Virus record (IMG/VR): IMGVR_UViG_3300009447_000061
Location: 1 to 20,409 of that record
From: a virus
DNA length: 20,409 bases
Strand: one strand, 5' to 3'
The notes under the pieces were generated by a model. That model ran no database searches and was not told the origin of the DNA. It saw nothing but the letters and a program-made list of their open reading frames with translations. The stretch's first letter is position 1. The number at the start of each line of letters is the position of its first letter. Below are positions 1-6,866 of the stretch, one piece after another. A program made the position numbers and the translations under genes.

Positions 1-191
1 AATCTAGCAGAAACTCCAGATCCAGAAGTTGTTTGAACGGCTAAAGTCTCCCCGTCTTTAATTGCTAGAACGTCTATAATGCCAAATAGATCATGCCTAC
101 GCTTCGTGAAGCTACACCACCTCTCTACAACCTGTGCTGTATAGCCCTCGTCTCTGAGTAGCTTTAAAGTTCTTTGCGTGGGGCTACTCAT
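1..191 (-). CDS. Phage nuclease, PD-(D/E)XK-like (partial, C-terminus off the left edge)
   Basis: The first 63 codons of a gene that runs off the left edge. The ATG at 191-189 overlaps the TGA of the upstream exonuclease gene in an ATGA junction, which fixes the start and suggests translational coupling. The visible protein has an N-terminal helix (TQRTLKLLRDEGY), then a pattern around HDLFGIIDVLAI (D34, D40) and a strand ending AVQTT (Q53). That arrangement, with acidic residues before a strand carrying a Q/K position, resembles small phage nucleases of the restriction-endonuclease fold such as Holliday-junction-resolvase-like or VRR-NUC-like proteins. The rest of the fold is missing, so the family call is an inference. 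A role in phage DNA processing fits the exonuclease and SSB-like genes directly upstream. Confidence 0.6.
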   Translation of the reverse strand, partial: MSSPTQRTLKLLRDEGYTAQVVERWCSFTKRRHDLFGIIDVLAIKDGETLAVQTTSGSGVSAR

Positions 192-895
192 AAAATTCTT
201 TCTGCAATGCCTCTTTCCATTGCAACATCATTTGTTAGATACTTCAATGCTAGATTTACATCGGTCTTTAGAACTTCGTGAAAGTTTTTTCCTTCTACGC
301 CTTCAAATTTAAGCATCTCTTTACTTTTTATTTTCCCGCATCCTTCATCTTTACCAAAAAGCCCTAACTGCTTGCAAGCGTTCTCAGAACTACAGTAACT
401 TGGGTAGCTATCCCCAAACATGTAAATCTGTGAAAGGTCAACAAACTGATCTGTTAGGTAGCCTCTTGTATTGACTACAGCATGAGGAACTAAAACGCCA
501 AGCTTCCAGCTTCTAACAATAATATGCCTTGGATCAAAACATTCCTTATTGTTAGATCCGCTCCAATAGCACCAAGGATTATGACTTGTTCTAAAGTATC
601 CCCAAAACATTTCTAAAATTTCTTCTTCTGCAACTTCGCAAAGGACTTGCACCTCCCTAGATTGTGCCTTGTTTAATCCTATAGCGCAAATCTTGCTGGT
701 ATGAGGATTTAAAGCTGCCTTGTCTAACAGACTTTGCTTGTATCCTTTTTCTGCAGCTTCAAGTTTCGCTTCTATCTTTTCGGGGTCTTTTAAGTTCCCA
801 AGTTTTACGTCACTTGAGTTAAAAGGCTTTGCGAATTTCAGAATGTCATCATCTGAATAAGGTGCGGTTTCTATGTCGAAAATATTTGTTTCCAT
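188..895 (-). CDS. DnaQ-like 3'-5' exonuclease (RNase H fold)
   Basis: About 235 residues from the ATG at 895. Motif I (FDIET) appears within the first ten residues with the usual catalytic D and E. A middle region carries CFDPRHIIVR, close to the FDxxxLxxR pattern of motif II, and YLTNDVAMERG near the C-terminus matches the (Y)xxxDV motif III. These suggest a two-metal 3'-5' exonuclease for proofreading or DNA trimming, common in phage replication modules. A longer reading frame would begin at a GTG at 922, but that start lies inside a strong hairpin (914-953), so I prefer 895. The gene ends in an ATGA overlap with the nuclease gene and follows the SSB-like gene. Motif II is slightly atypical (GSNNKECFD rather than GHN..FD), so activity is probable but not proven. 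Confidence 0.75.
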   Translation of the reverse strand: METNIFDIETAPYSDDDILKFAKPFNSSDVKLGNLKDPEKIEAKLEAAEKGYKQSLLDKAALNPHTSKICAIGLNKAQSREVQVLCEVAEEEILEMFWGYFRTSHNPWCYWSGSNNKECFDPRHIIVRSWKLGVLVPHAVVNTRGYLTDQFVDLSQIYMFGDSYPSYCSSENACKQLGLFGKDEGCGKIKSKEMLKFEGVEGKNFHEVLKTDVNLALKYLTNDVAMERGIAERIL

Positions 896-913
896 GTCTT
901 TAAAAAATAATAA

Positions 914-953
914 GCCCCCCACCTAAAAAGAACGATAATTTTAGGAGGGGGGC
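914..953 (-). terminator. Long G/C-rich hairpin, terminator-like or leader attenuator
   Basis: Two 15-base arms (914-928 and 939-953) pair with one mismatch around a 10-base loop. Read on the minus strand the stem ends in GGTGGGGGGC and is followed by TTATTATTTTTT, the layout of a Rho-independent terminator. On the plus strand the stem is followed by a shorter T run (955-959). It lies between the SSB-like gene and the exonuclease, only about 18 bases ahead of the exonuclease ATG. It could end most late transcripts or attenuate downstream expression. I see no promoter in the short stretch between hairpin and start codon. Confidence 0.7.
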
Positions 954-978
954 AGTTTTTGTACACTACTACAAATTA

Positions 979-1566
979 TTAAAAGGGGATTTCTTCGATC
1001 TCTTCAACGTCTGCTTCTAACCCTGCGCTTGTTGGAGCTTCAACCTTGCCAGCTATCCAATCTGGAAGCTTGCTGAAAGCCTCTGGATCATGGTTGTAAG
1101 GATCATAAATTACAGGCGTTGCTTCTGGCTCAATTTTTTCTTTGCTTTCTGATGGCTCAACATCTGCAATATTAGCATAAATCCTTGATCCGTCTGCAGA
1201 GGTTTGATGCTTAATCTTGAGCATACAAGAAACGCCTAACAGCTTTTTAAGATCGAATCCCTGTAATTCTTCTTGGGTAAATTCTCGATCTCTCCAGCTT
1301 TCTAACAGCAAACGCAAAGAGGCTTTAGGAGCTAGAGAGCAAGTGAATGTTCTGCTGATTTGCGCTCTGCCTTCTTGTGTCTCTCCGTCTTTTGTCCACT
1401 CTCTAACAATAGAGGGGATTTCCCAAGTAACAATAACTTGGTTTTTTACACCATAGCTTGTTTCTTGTTCTCCAATTCCTGCAATAGTTACGCAAATTGC
1501 CTCATGCCTTCCTTTTGCGATTGGCTCGTAATCATTGCTCTTGCTACTATTTTCTTTTATAATCAT
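979..1566 (-). CDS. Phage ssDNA-binding-protein-like replication protein with acidic C-terminal tip
   Basis: A 195-residue protein. The core (about residues 15-137) looks like a single beta-rich domain with VTWEIP, an ISRTFTCSLAPKASLRLLLESWR stretch, and a WRDREFTQEELQGFDLKKLLG segment. I recognise this pattern from uncharacterised phage proteins that sit beside recombination and replication genes. After a Pro/Glu-rich linker the protein ends EEIEEIPF, which resembles the acidic DDDIPF tip that bacterial SSB uses to recruit repair proteins. A single-strand-binding or recombination-mediator role is therefore likely. Two TAA stops in tandem (981-979 and 978-976) end the gene. The ATG at 1566 has an A-rich leader with no Shine-Dalgarno match. 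The next genes, an exonuclease and a nuclease, support a DNA-metabolism role. Confidence 0.6.
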   Translation of the reverse strand: MIIKENSSKSNDYEPIAKGRHEAICVTIAGIGEQETSYGVKNQVIVTWEIPSIVREWTKDGETQEGRAQISRTFTCSLAPKASLRLLLESWRDREFTQEELQGFDLKKLLGVSCMLKIKHQTSADGSRIYANIADVEPSESKEKIEPEATPVIYDPYNHDPEAFSKLPDWIAGKVEAPTSAGLEADVEEIEEIPF

Positions 1567-1570
1567 CGGT

Positions 1571-1586
1571 TTTTATTTTTGTTGTT
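1571..1586 (-). promoter_or_regulatory. A-rich translation-initiation leader shared with the gene starting at 3576
   Basis: On the minus strand the 16 bases AACAACAAAAATAAAA sit just ahead of the SSB-like start. The identical 16-mer occurs at 3579-3594, ahead of the gene starting at 3576. Neither leader has a Shine-Dalgarno match. A-rich, SD-less leaders are known to be common in Bacteroidota, so this is probably a ribosome-loading signal. Confidence 0.45.
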
Positions 1587-1622
1587 TATGCCTTTTAGCG
1601 TTTTGCTTTTCGGCTTGTCGCA

Positions 1623-1922
1623 TCATTGCGATGCCCCAAGTTTTAGATTACTTTCGTGAAAAGATAAAGCTTCAAATAGCATTAAACAAAATAAAGCCAT
1701 GATTGCCACTTTCTTTTTTACATGCAATCCACCATATAAGGCGCAAATCACTTGGTCTAAATTGGTTATGATTTGCGGATCACTTTCTACAGTAGCAAAA
1801 ATAGGAACATCATCACCATAAGAGCAAACCATTACCACTCTTTTATCCAATGAGATTTCTATCCCGTGAGGCTGGGGATTCATTGTTAGCTCTGGATCTT
1901 CTTCAGCCGTGTAAGAATACAT
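1623..1922 (-). CDS. Small unknown protein with C-terminal membrane segment
   Basis: 99 residues from the ATG at 1922-1920. That ATG shares one base with the TAA of the upstream gene (TAATG), which decides the start over a TTG two codons upstream. The first two thirds are soluble and mixed in charge. Residues about 70-85 (KKKVAIMALFCLMLFEAL) form one hydrophobic helix behind three lysines, so a C-terminal anchor with a cytoplasmic N-terminus is plausible. I do not recognise the family. It is the last of three small genes between the lysis genes and the DNA-metabolism genes, so a lysis accessory or host-takeover role is possible but unsupported. Confidence 0.55.
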   Translation of the reverse strand: MYSYTAEEDPELTMNPQPHGIEISLDKRVVMVCSYGDDVPIFATVESDPQIITNLDQVICALYGGLHVKKKVAIMALFCLMLFEALSFHESNLKLGASQ

Positions 1923-2092
1923 TACCAATGCTTGTGATTAGCCTCAAAATATTTTTCGTCTGCCTCTCGCTTTAAATCCTCCAAGTTTTTTTTATTAACC
2001 TCGGAAAAGATCCAACTAACAAAAGCACAACAAAGACTAAAAATCATCAATGCGAATAAGAAATAAAGCCAAATTGTTACGGGTAGAGGCAT
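1922..2092 (-). CDS. Small single-TM protein
   Basis: 56 residues from the ATG at 2092, one base after the TAA of the preceding gene. A longer form from a TTG at 2137 would overlap that gene by 44 bases and is less likely. Residues about 4-27 (VTIWLYFLFALMIFSLCC onward) form one strong transmembrane helix. A charged, probably coiled, tail rich in K and E follows. One TM plus a charged helix fits a holin-like, antiholin-like or inner-membrane-spanin-like protein, but nothing in the sequence decides between them. It is coupled to both neighbours by near-overlapping stop and start codons. Confidence 0.55.
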   Translation of the reverse strand: MPLPVTIWLYFLFALMIFSLCCAFVSWIFSEVNKKNLEDLKREADEKYFEANHKHW

Positions 2093-2093
2093 A

Positions 2094-2303
2094 TTAATAT
2101 TTTGGTTTTCTGTTAGGAACTTGTCTTCCCCCAGCAATCATTTCGTAAGATGAAAAAGACTGCATGAATTTATCCGTAGTCATTTCTTCGCTTTCACATT
2201 TAATGATTGTAGGCTGAACATAAGAGGAAGGTCTGCTCCAAAATTCAGCAAGTCTTTCTTGCGGAGTTAGTTGCTCGCTTTCGCTGTTACATTTATGAGG
2301 CAT
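2094..2303 (-). CDS. Small soluble hypothetical protein
   Basis: 69 residues, starting at an ATG at 2303-2301. The protein is polar, has two cysteines and no hydrophobic segment, and ends basic (GGRQVPNRKPKY). I do not recognise a family. Continuous close spacing with its downstream neighbour (TAA T ATG) supports it being translated. The 42 bases upstream, back to the stop at 2346, are A/T-rich and contain one copy of the dispersed TTGTTAG heptamer (2335-2341). Confidence 0.5.
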   Translation of the reverse strand: MPHKCNSESEQLTPQERLAEFWSRPSSYVQPTIIKCESEEMTTDKFMQSFSSYEMIAGGRQVPNRKPKY

Positions 2304-2345
2304 GGCTATTAAAATGCAAACAAAAAATCAAAGGTTGTTAGAGAA

Positions 2346-2633
2346 TCAATCTCCTTCACGCCTGTTTAAACTTTTAGAAAGCTTATAGATAACATCTGAA
2401 AGCTTCTCATAGGATGCTGTATGTTCTAACCTTGCCAATCTCCTATCTTCCCGCTCATCTTTTAAAATCTCTTTTACTGTTTGTGTATGTTCCTTGTCTT
2501 GTGCTTTTAAGTGCCATTGGAAAGTTCCAATCAAAATAAATAATGCTGCAAAGATCATGCCAAGCAATCCCCCAGCTTCATTCCATGTTTCTAAATTAAG
2601 CTGCGAGGTTGCTAAAAATGTTAGGGCTATCAT
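2346..2633 (-). CDS. One-TM coiled-coil lysis-associated protein (holin- or spanin-like)
   Basis: 95 residues. The ATG (2633-2631) overlaps the amidase TGA (2632-2630) in an ATGA junction. Residues 20-42 (AGGLLGMIFAALFILIGTF) form a transmembrane helix. After it comes a long charged amphipathic helix (DKEHTQTVKEILKDEREDRR to the end). An N-terminal anchor with a long periplasmic or cytoplasmic helix is the layout of Rz-type inner-membrane spanins and of some small holin-like proteins. Position directly after the endolysin supports a lysis role, but the sequence alone does not separate the two options. Confidence 0.6.
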   Translation of the reverse strand: MIALTFLATSQLNLETWNEAGGLLGMIFAALFILIGTFQWHLKAQDKEHTQTVKEILKDEREDRRLARLEHTASYEKLSDVIYKLSKSLNRREGD

Positions 2634-3223
2634 ATTCCAAGATGAGTTTCTATTTTTGTAAGGCGTTCTTCAACTGTTAGAGATTTTTCTGAGTCGTAAT
2701 GCTCATTTACTAAAGACAAAAACCATTCCTTTTCTATCAAAGATCCGCAACAAGTTTTATTTGTTGTAGGATCATCACGATGAAAAAGAACGGTTTGATT
2801 GTCTGCTTTAAGGTGCATTTTTTTAAGCAAAATTGCAACTGTTAAAGCTGTTAGTTTAACTACTTCTAAACCTCTCCCCGTTTTAGGATCATCGCTTTCG
2901 TAATTGCCTAACATTTCGATTCCTATTGAATCCTTGTTAAAGCTCTTAGCGTGAACACCTCGCTTGTATAAACTACTCAAACCAAAGATTGCTTTTTCAT
3001 CTGTAAACAAGTGAGGTCCTGCTGACCACCCCAGAATATTTTTGTAGTGGTTTCTTAGGTTTTCTAAATGTTGCGTTTTCCAGCCGTTAGGGCGGTCTGC
3101 TAGATTGGGCGAGTAAGTATGGTGAACAGTAACAGATTTAGCCCAAGAGTTAATAGGTATTTGCTCAATATACAATTCAAACTCTGCAGGATTCCACGCC
3201 ATCCCTGTAAGCTCAAAGCCCAT
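2630..3223 (-). CDS. Endolysin: N-acetylmuramoyl-L-alanine amidase (Amidase_2 family)
   Basis: 197 residues. The fold matches zinc amidases of the T7-lysozyme/PGRP type, which cut the bond between N-acetylmuramic acid and L-alanine in peptidoglycan. VTVHHTYSP supplies H34/H35, GIEMLGNY (101-108) is the conserved central strand, LFHRDDP gives H148, and KTCCG gives K156 and C158. These correspond to the T7 zinc ligands (H, H, C) and the catalytic lysine two residues before the cysteine. The usual CPG is CCG here. There is no signal peptide, so export would depend on a holin. The C-terminal 20 residues form a short charged helix. The start at 3223 shares one base with the upstream TAA (TAATG), and the stop overlaps the next start, so it is coupled on both sides. 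Confidence 0.92.
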   Translation of the reverse strand: MGFELTGMAWNPAEFELYIEQIPINSWAKSVTVHHTYSPNLADRPNGWKTQHLENLRNHYKNILGWSAGPHLFTDEKAIFGLSSLYKRGVHAKSFNKDSIGIEMLGNYESDDPKTGRGLEVVKLTALTVAILLKKMHLKADNQTVLFHRDDPTTNKTCCGSLIEKEWFLSLVNEHYDSEKSLTVEERLTKIETHLGI

Positions 3224-3576
3224 TACTTGCTAGTTGTTGGATCTACAAAAAACTTAATGCCTCCCTTTGCGCTGTATTCGGCTTCTAAGCCGTCTTGCAT
3301 CTTGATCCCTATACTGAACGGCAAAGTGCCATTAGAACAGCTTACAAGCCCTAAAGAGATAAAAACGGATACGATAACTAACCCAACTCCACCCTTCATT
3401 TTCTCAATGATGGGTTTGCCGTATTTTGTGATTGCCCAAGTAGCGGAAGTGACAACTGCTAGAGCAATCCATTCGATTGCTTCGCTTGCTCCTTCCATTG
3501 GAAGATCGTATTTTTCGACAATGTAAAAAACTGCAATAACGATGCAGTGCCTTGCGTATGATAATAGTGGATTCAT
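3223..3576 (-). CDS. Membrane protein with internal lipobox, holin- or spanin-like
   Basis: 117 residues. Three hydrophobic stretches are visible at about 10-20, 34-51 and 63-79. The third ends LGLVSC (C80), a good lipobox match (L-V-S-C), followed by SNGTLPFSIG and a soluble tail. Two upstream TM helices followed by a lipobox is unusual. It could be a holin whose last helix merely resembles a lipobox, or a fusion of a holin-like part with a lipoprotein or spanin part. The gene directly precedes the endolysin and is coupled to it by TAATG, which supports a lysis role. The start is the ATG at 3576 behind the A-rich leader 3579-3594. Confidence 0.6.
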   Translation of the reverse strand: MNPLLSYARHCIVIAVFYIVEKYDLPMEGASEAIEWIALAVVTSATWAITKYGKPIIEKMKGGVGLVIVSVFISLGLVSCSNGTLPFSIGIKMQDGLEAEYSAKGGIKFFVDPTTSK

Positions 3577-3598
3577 AATTTTATTTTTGTTGTTAGAG

Positions 3599-4168
3599 TT
3601 ATCTTCCTTTTTTAGTTACTTTGCAATACCAGCCGTGAACATCTACTGTTAGATCATCTGCTGAACTAAGAATAAATTGCGCTGGATTTGTGATGGTGTT
3701 TGAGTTTCTCATGTAGATTCCATTGTATCTGATAACCGCAACCGCCCCAGCCGTTTTATGTTCTTGGTTTACTACGAATGGAACTGTAAAAGCTGTTCCT
3801 CCTTGCCCTAGCTCCATATCAATAGAAAAAGTTTGGTTTACTACAGAAGTAGTTACCTCAAGATCTAACCGAATATCAATCATGTCTCCGATATTTAATT
3901 CAGCAAAACCAAATCTGTTAGTTGCCGTGTTCCAGACATCAGTAACTTCTGTATCTGGCAAGTTTTTGTAGGTTTCTACTCCCGCCCCGTTATTGTTTAA
4001 TGCTATCGGAGTTCCTCCCGTTAGAGATTGCGGGGCTAGTGTGTTTCTATAATCAAAAATGCCAAAATCCCACAAGTCTGTGATTCCGATTGTTGATGAT
4101 TCCATTTTTTGAACTCCCAAGTTTGGAACGCCATTAGGAATGATAAATTTGTCTGCTGTTAGTGCCAT
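3599..4168 (-). CDS. Small phage structural protein at the tail tip (probable)
   Basis: 189 residues, predicted to be mostly beta strand with no signal peptide or TM. The middle (FGFAELNIGDMIDIRLDLEV) and the following alternating strands look like a jelly-roll or fibre-head domain of the kind found in small virion proteins of phages with Bacteroidota-like hosts. I cannot name a family. It lies directly downstream of the J-like gene with a 4-base gap, as receptor-binding or tip-accessory proteins often do, and upstream of lysis. An accessory fibre or receptor-binding role is inferred from place and composition only. Confidence 0.5.
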   Translation of the reverse strand: MALTADKFIIPNGVPNLGVQKMESSTIGITDLWDFGIFDYRNTLAPQSLTGGTPIALNNNGAGVETYKNLPDTEVTDVWNTATNRFGFAELNIGDMIDIRLDLEVTTSVVNQTFSIDMELGQGGTAFTVPFVVNQEHKTAGAVAVIRYNGIYMRNSNTITNPAQFILSSADDLTVDVHGWYCKVTKKGR

Positions 4169-4172
4169 GTTT

Positions 4173-6866
4173 TTAGTCTGTGTTTAATGTTACTTGATCT
4201 CCAAATTCGTCTTCTTCTAAATCAATTAGAATGTTAGCTGTTGGGGATTCGCTATCTGATAAGGTTGTAGGTGCATCTACTCTAACAGAGATTGTAGTTT
4301 TTTGTCCAGTATCACTTCCTGTAATGGTCGCTGCTACAGAAAGCATTACTTCTTCTTCTTCAATGTCATGATCTGCTGAAAGAGTAAAGCTAGATGTCGT
4401 GCTGCTAGAGTTGTTAGATATTTGGATGAAGGTTTCTCCGTCTAACGAATACTCAACTAAATAGCTTATAGCCCCCACTGCAGCATCCCAAGAAAAGGTT
4501 ACAAGTCTGGTTGTTTCGTTGTAGCTTGTTTGCTGCAGATTGGTGACAATAGGCGCAACTGGAATTGGATCTAAAGGCTCGTAATAAATTGGCGGGGCTT
4601 GGTCTGCATCTTTTTCAAATCTACCAAAGTTTTCAACTACACATTCAATAGTCATCTTGTCATAGCTGTTAGAAACGACTTTGTTTATTTTGCACAAATA
4701 GCCGTCATCTTCCAGAGGTCCGAAAATGTATATTGGATTTTGGTGTTTTTGCTCATCTATAGGAATTAAAAGCGGGTCTATCTGAACTAACGGATTTGCT
4801 AATTCAACTTGGTATTCTTCTCCCGCAACTGCCACCACCTCAAAAGGTCCGTATGACTCCCCATTCTTTTTTCTAAATATAATTGTGTGAGTTGCCCCTA
4901 TTGAGAAAACTGGTATTTCTGATAATGTGAAGATGCGGTTATTGTCTATCGCCTTTACATATCCATCTTGCCCGTTTTCTGAAACATCAGTGCAAACTTT
5001 TATAACATCTCCATAGGTCAAAGCGATTCCAGAATAATCAGTTTCAAATTTAATCTGCTGCCTATTGTAATACTCACTTGCCCAAAGATAATTTGTTAGC
5101 TTCTGCGCTTGATCTCTATTTGTTACGCCAGAGAGATTAATGGTTTTTGGATTTGATGCTGTTTGCGTTCCTATTGTGGCAACTACAGTTTCATTAGTCC
5201 AAGTTTCATGATCTAAATAGGTAGCCTTTAATCCGTCATTGAGATCATTATTCCAAATTCTTCTTGTTAGTTTCAAGCTTCCTTCAAGTATATTTTCTCT
5301 GTTGAAAATTGCTACAGGAATATTGCTTGGAATATCACGAATTACGCTGATCTTTCCCCCTACCATTATCGGAGTGCATCGGCAAACGAAACAACACATT
5401 TTAATAGCGTTCCAGACAGTCATTGATTTTGTAAATGACCAATCAAAAGTTTCTCCCGCTGCTTTCGCTTGAGCTACAGCGAACCTAATTGCGGGAATAT
5501 CCATAAGCTCTTGCTCTCGCCCTTCCATTCTGCCTCCCCAATCGGCTCTTAAAATACTTGTCATTGCCCAAATGGGATTTCTTGTTTCATCTGGGGCAAA
5601 TTCTGCAGCCCCTACCCAATCCGTAGCAAAGTCAGAAGTTAGAACTCTTACATTTCTTGTGCATAAAACTGTTACCTTGTTAGCTTGCGTGTTTTGAGAG
5701 GCTAAAGTTTCCATTGAGAACCAAGGGAAATCAAAATAAGTCAAATTTGTGTTGGCAGTTGCATCGACATTCCCTCTGTATCCTTTGCATAAATCCCAAT
5801 TATAAGAATTATTTCCTTTGCCGTCTGTTATTTCTTTATTTGTTCTAATGCCTCTTATCTCCCATCTTGCTGCATAGGGGGCATTTGCATAAAGAGTAAA
5901 TCTTTGCGCTTGTGCGGTTTGGAAGCTTCTTGAATAGCTTGTAAGAGTAGCCCACCCTCCAACTGGATTGCTGTCTTTATCAATTTCTCTTATCTCAAAT
6001 CTAACCCCAAAACTAACAGAACGCATCTTTCCTTCTTTGTTCATTCTATATCCACCATTTGGCAGACTTATATCATTTGCGATTTGCTGAATGGTAGTGT
6101 TAGGCGGGTTGATTTTGAAAGGTCCTACATAGCCAGTATAACCATTTTGGTTAGATGCTATCATTTGTATGCTGTTAACCTGTCTGCAAAGACTTATATT
6201 ATTATGACCATGACGAGTAAGCCTTGAGTTTGGACTGTTACCAAAAATCCCAAGTGTATCATACAAAACATTATCGTTATCCTCTGTTCTCGCATCATCT
6301 AACAAAACAACTTCTTGCTCCCATTCTGCAGGGTAGGGCGGGTTTCCAGAAAAGTAATAAACCCCATGACCTAACGTAAACCTTTGGTATAGATATTGAT
6401 TATTGTCCTTATACAAGGTGTAAGGTTGCATTATGTATGAAGGATAAACTTTGTTAGTTCCAAAATTATCTTCAATAGGTTGATTCAGTCTTGCTTGGTT
6501 TTTTTGTCCATCAATACTAAACACTGGATCTCCGCTTTCTGGAGTATCTTGTGCTGCGGGGCTAACAAGAAACAAAACTGCAATCACTAACAGAATTACA
6601 ACAATAGCTATTATTATCGTTATCGGTTCTCCTATGTTTACGATGAAACAAATCTTATCATTCTCTTCTAATTCAACCTCCCCCCATTCTTCTCTTAATG
6701 GGTGAAATCTGTCTTCTCCCCTCATCAAAACGCACATCCAAGGAGTTTCCTCCCATTCTCCTAGCATCTTGTTAGCACACTCTAACAGCGTTCCTTCTGC
6801 CTTGTAATTAATGCACCTAGTTGCGTGTGGATCTTGTGCGTCTTCTGTTATTGTTACTAAAGCCAT
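4173..6866 (-). CDS. Tail tip central protein, gpJ-like host-specificity protein
   Basis: 897 residues. The first 75 residues form a small ubiquitin-like region. One strong TM-like segment follows at 81-101 (PITIIIAIVVILLVIAVLFL). After it, the motif around FSIDGQKNQARLNQPIEDNFG begins the large beta-rich body typical of lambda J and related baseplate hub proteins. A phage-tail-3-like section lies near residues 420-600, and a fibronectin type III-like domain near 770-860 (YNETTRLVTFSWDAAVGAISYLVEYSLDG). The N-terminal hydrophobic segment suggests a gpI-like part fused to J. The protein would close the tail tube tip, and its distal end contacts the receptor. The start overlaps the NlpC/P60 gene by 10 bases, and the I/K/J gene order supports the call. 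Confidence 0.85.
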   Translation of the reverse strand: MALVTITEDAQDPHATRCINYKAEGTLLECANKMLGEWEETPWMCVLMRGEDRFHPLREEWGEVELEENDKICFIVNIGEPITIIIAIVVILLVIAVLFLVSPAAQDTPESGDPVFSIDGQKNQARLNQPIEDNFGTNKVYPSYIMQPYTLYKDNNQYLYQRFTLGHGVYYFSGNPPYPAEWEQEVVLLDDARTEDNDNVLYDTLGIFGNSPNSRLTRHGHNNISLCRQVNSIQMIASNQNGYTGYVGPFKINPPNTTIQQIANDISLPNGGYRMNKEGKMRSVSFGVRFEIREIDKDSNPVGGWATLTSYSRSFQTAQAQRFTLYANAPYAARWEIRGIRTNKEITDGKGNNSYNWDLCKGYRGNVDATANTNLTYFDFPWFSMETLASQNTQANKVTVLCTRNVRVLTSDFATDWVGAAEFAPDETRNPIWAMTSILRADWGGRMEGREQELMDIPAIRFAVAQAKAAGETFDWSFTKSMTVWNAIKMCCFVCRCTPIMVGGKISVIRDIPSNIPVAIFNRENILEGSLKLTRRIWNNDLNDGLKATYLDHETWTNETVVATIGTQTASNPKTINLSGVTNRDQAQKLTNYLWASEYYNRQQIKFETDYSGIALTYGDVIKVCTDVSENGQDGYVKAIDNNRIFTLSEIPVFSIGATHTIIFRKKNGESYGPFEVVAVAGEEYQVELANPLVQIDPLLIPIDEQKHQNPIYIFGPLEDDGYLCKINKVVSNSYDKMTIECVVENFGRFEKDADQAPPIYYEPLDPIPVAPIVTNLQQTSYNETTRLVTFSWDAAVGAISYLVEYSLDGETFIQISNNSSSTTSSFTLSADHDIEEEEVMLSVAATITGSDTGQKTTISVRVDAPTTLSDSESPTANILIDLEEDEFGDQVTLNTD

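Noticed and set aside
895-922. GTG start at 922 for the exonuclease
   Set aside because: It lies in the stem of the 914-953 hairpin and adds only MGGLLFFKD, which is not part of the fold; the ATG at 895 gives the usual N-terminus.
2093-2137. TTG start at 2137 for the small TM gene
   Set aside because: It would overlap the preceding gene by 44 bases; the ATG at 2092 directly follows that gene's stop.
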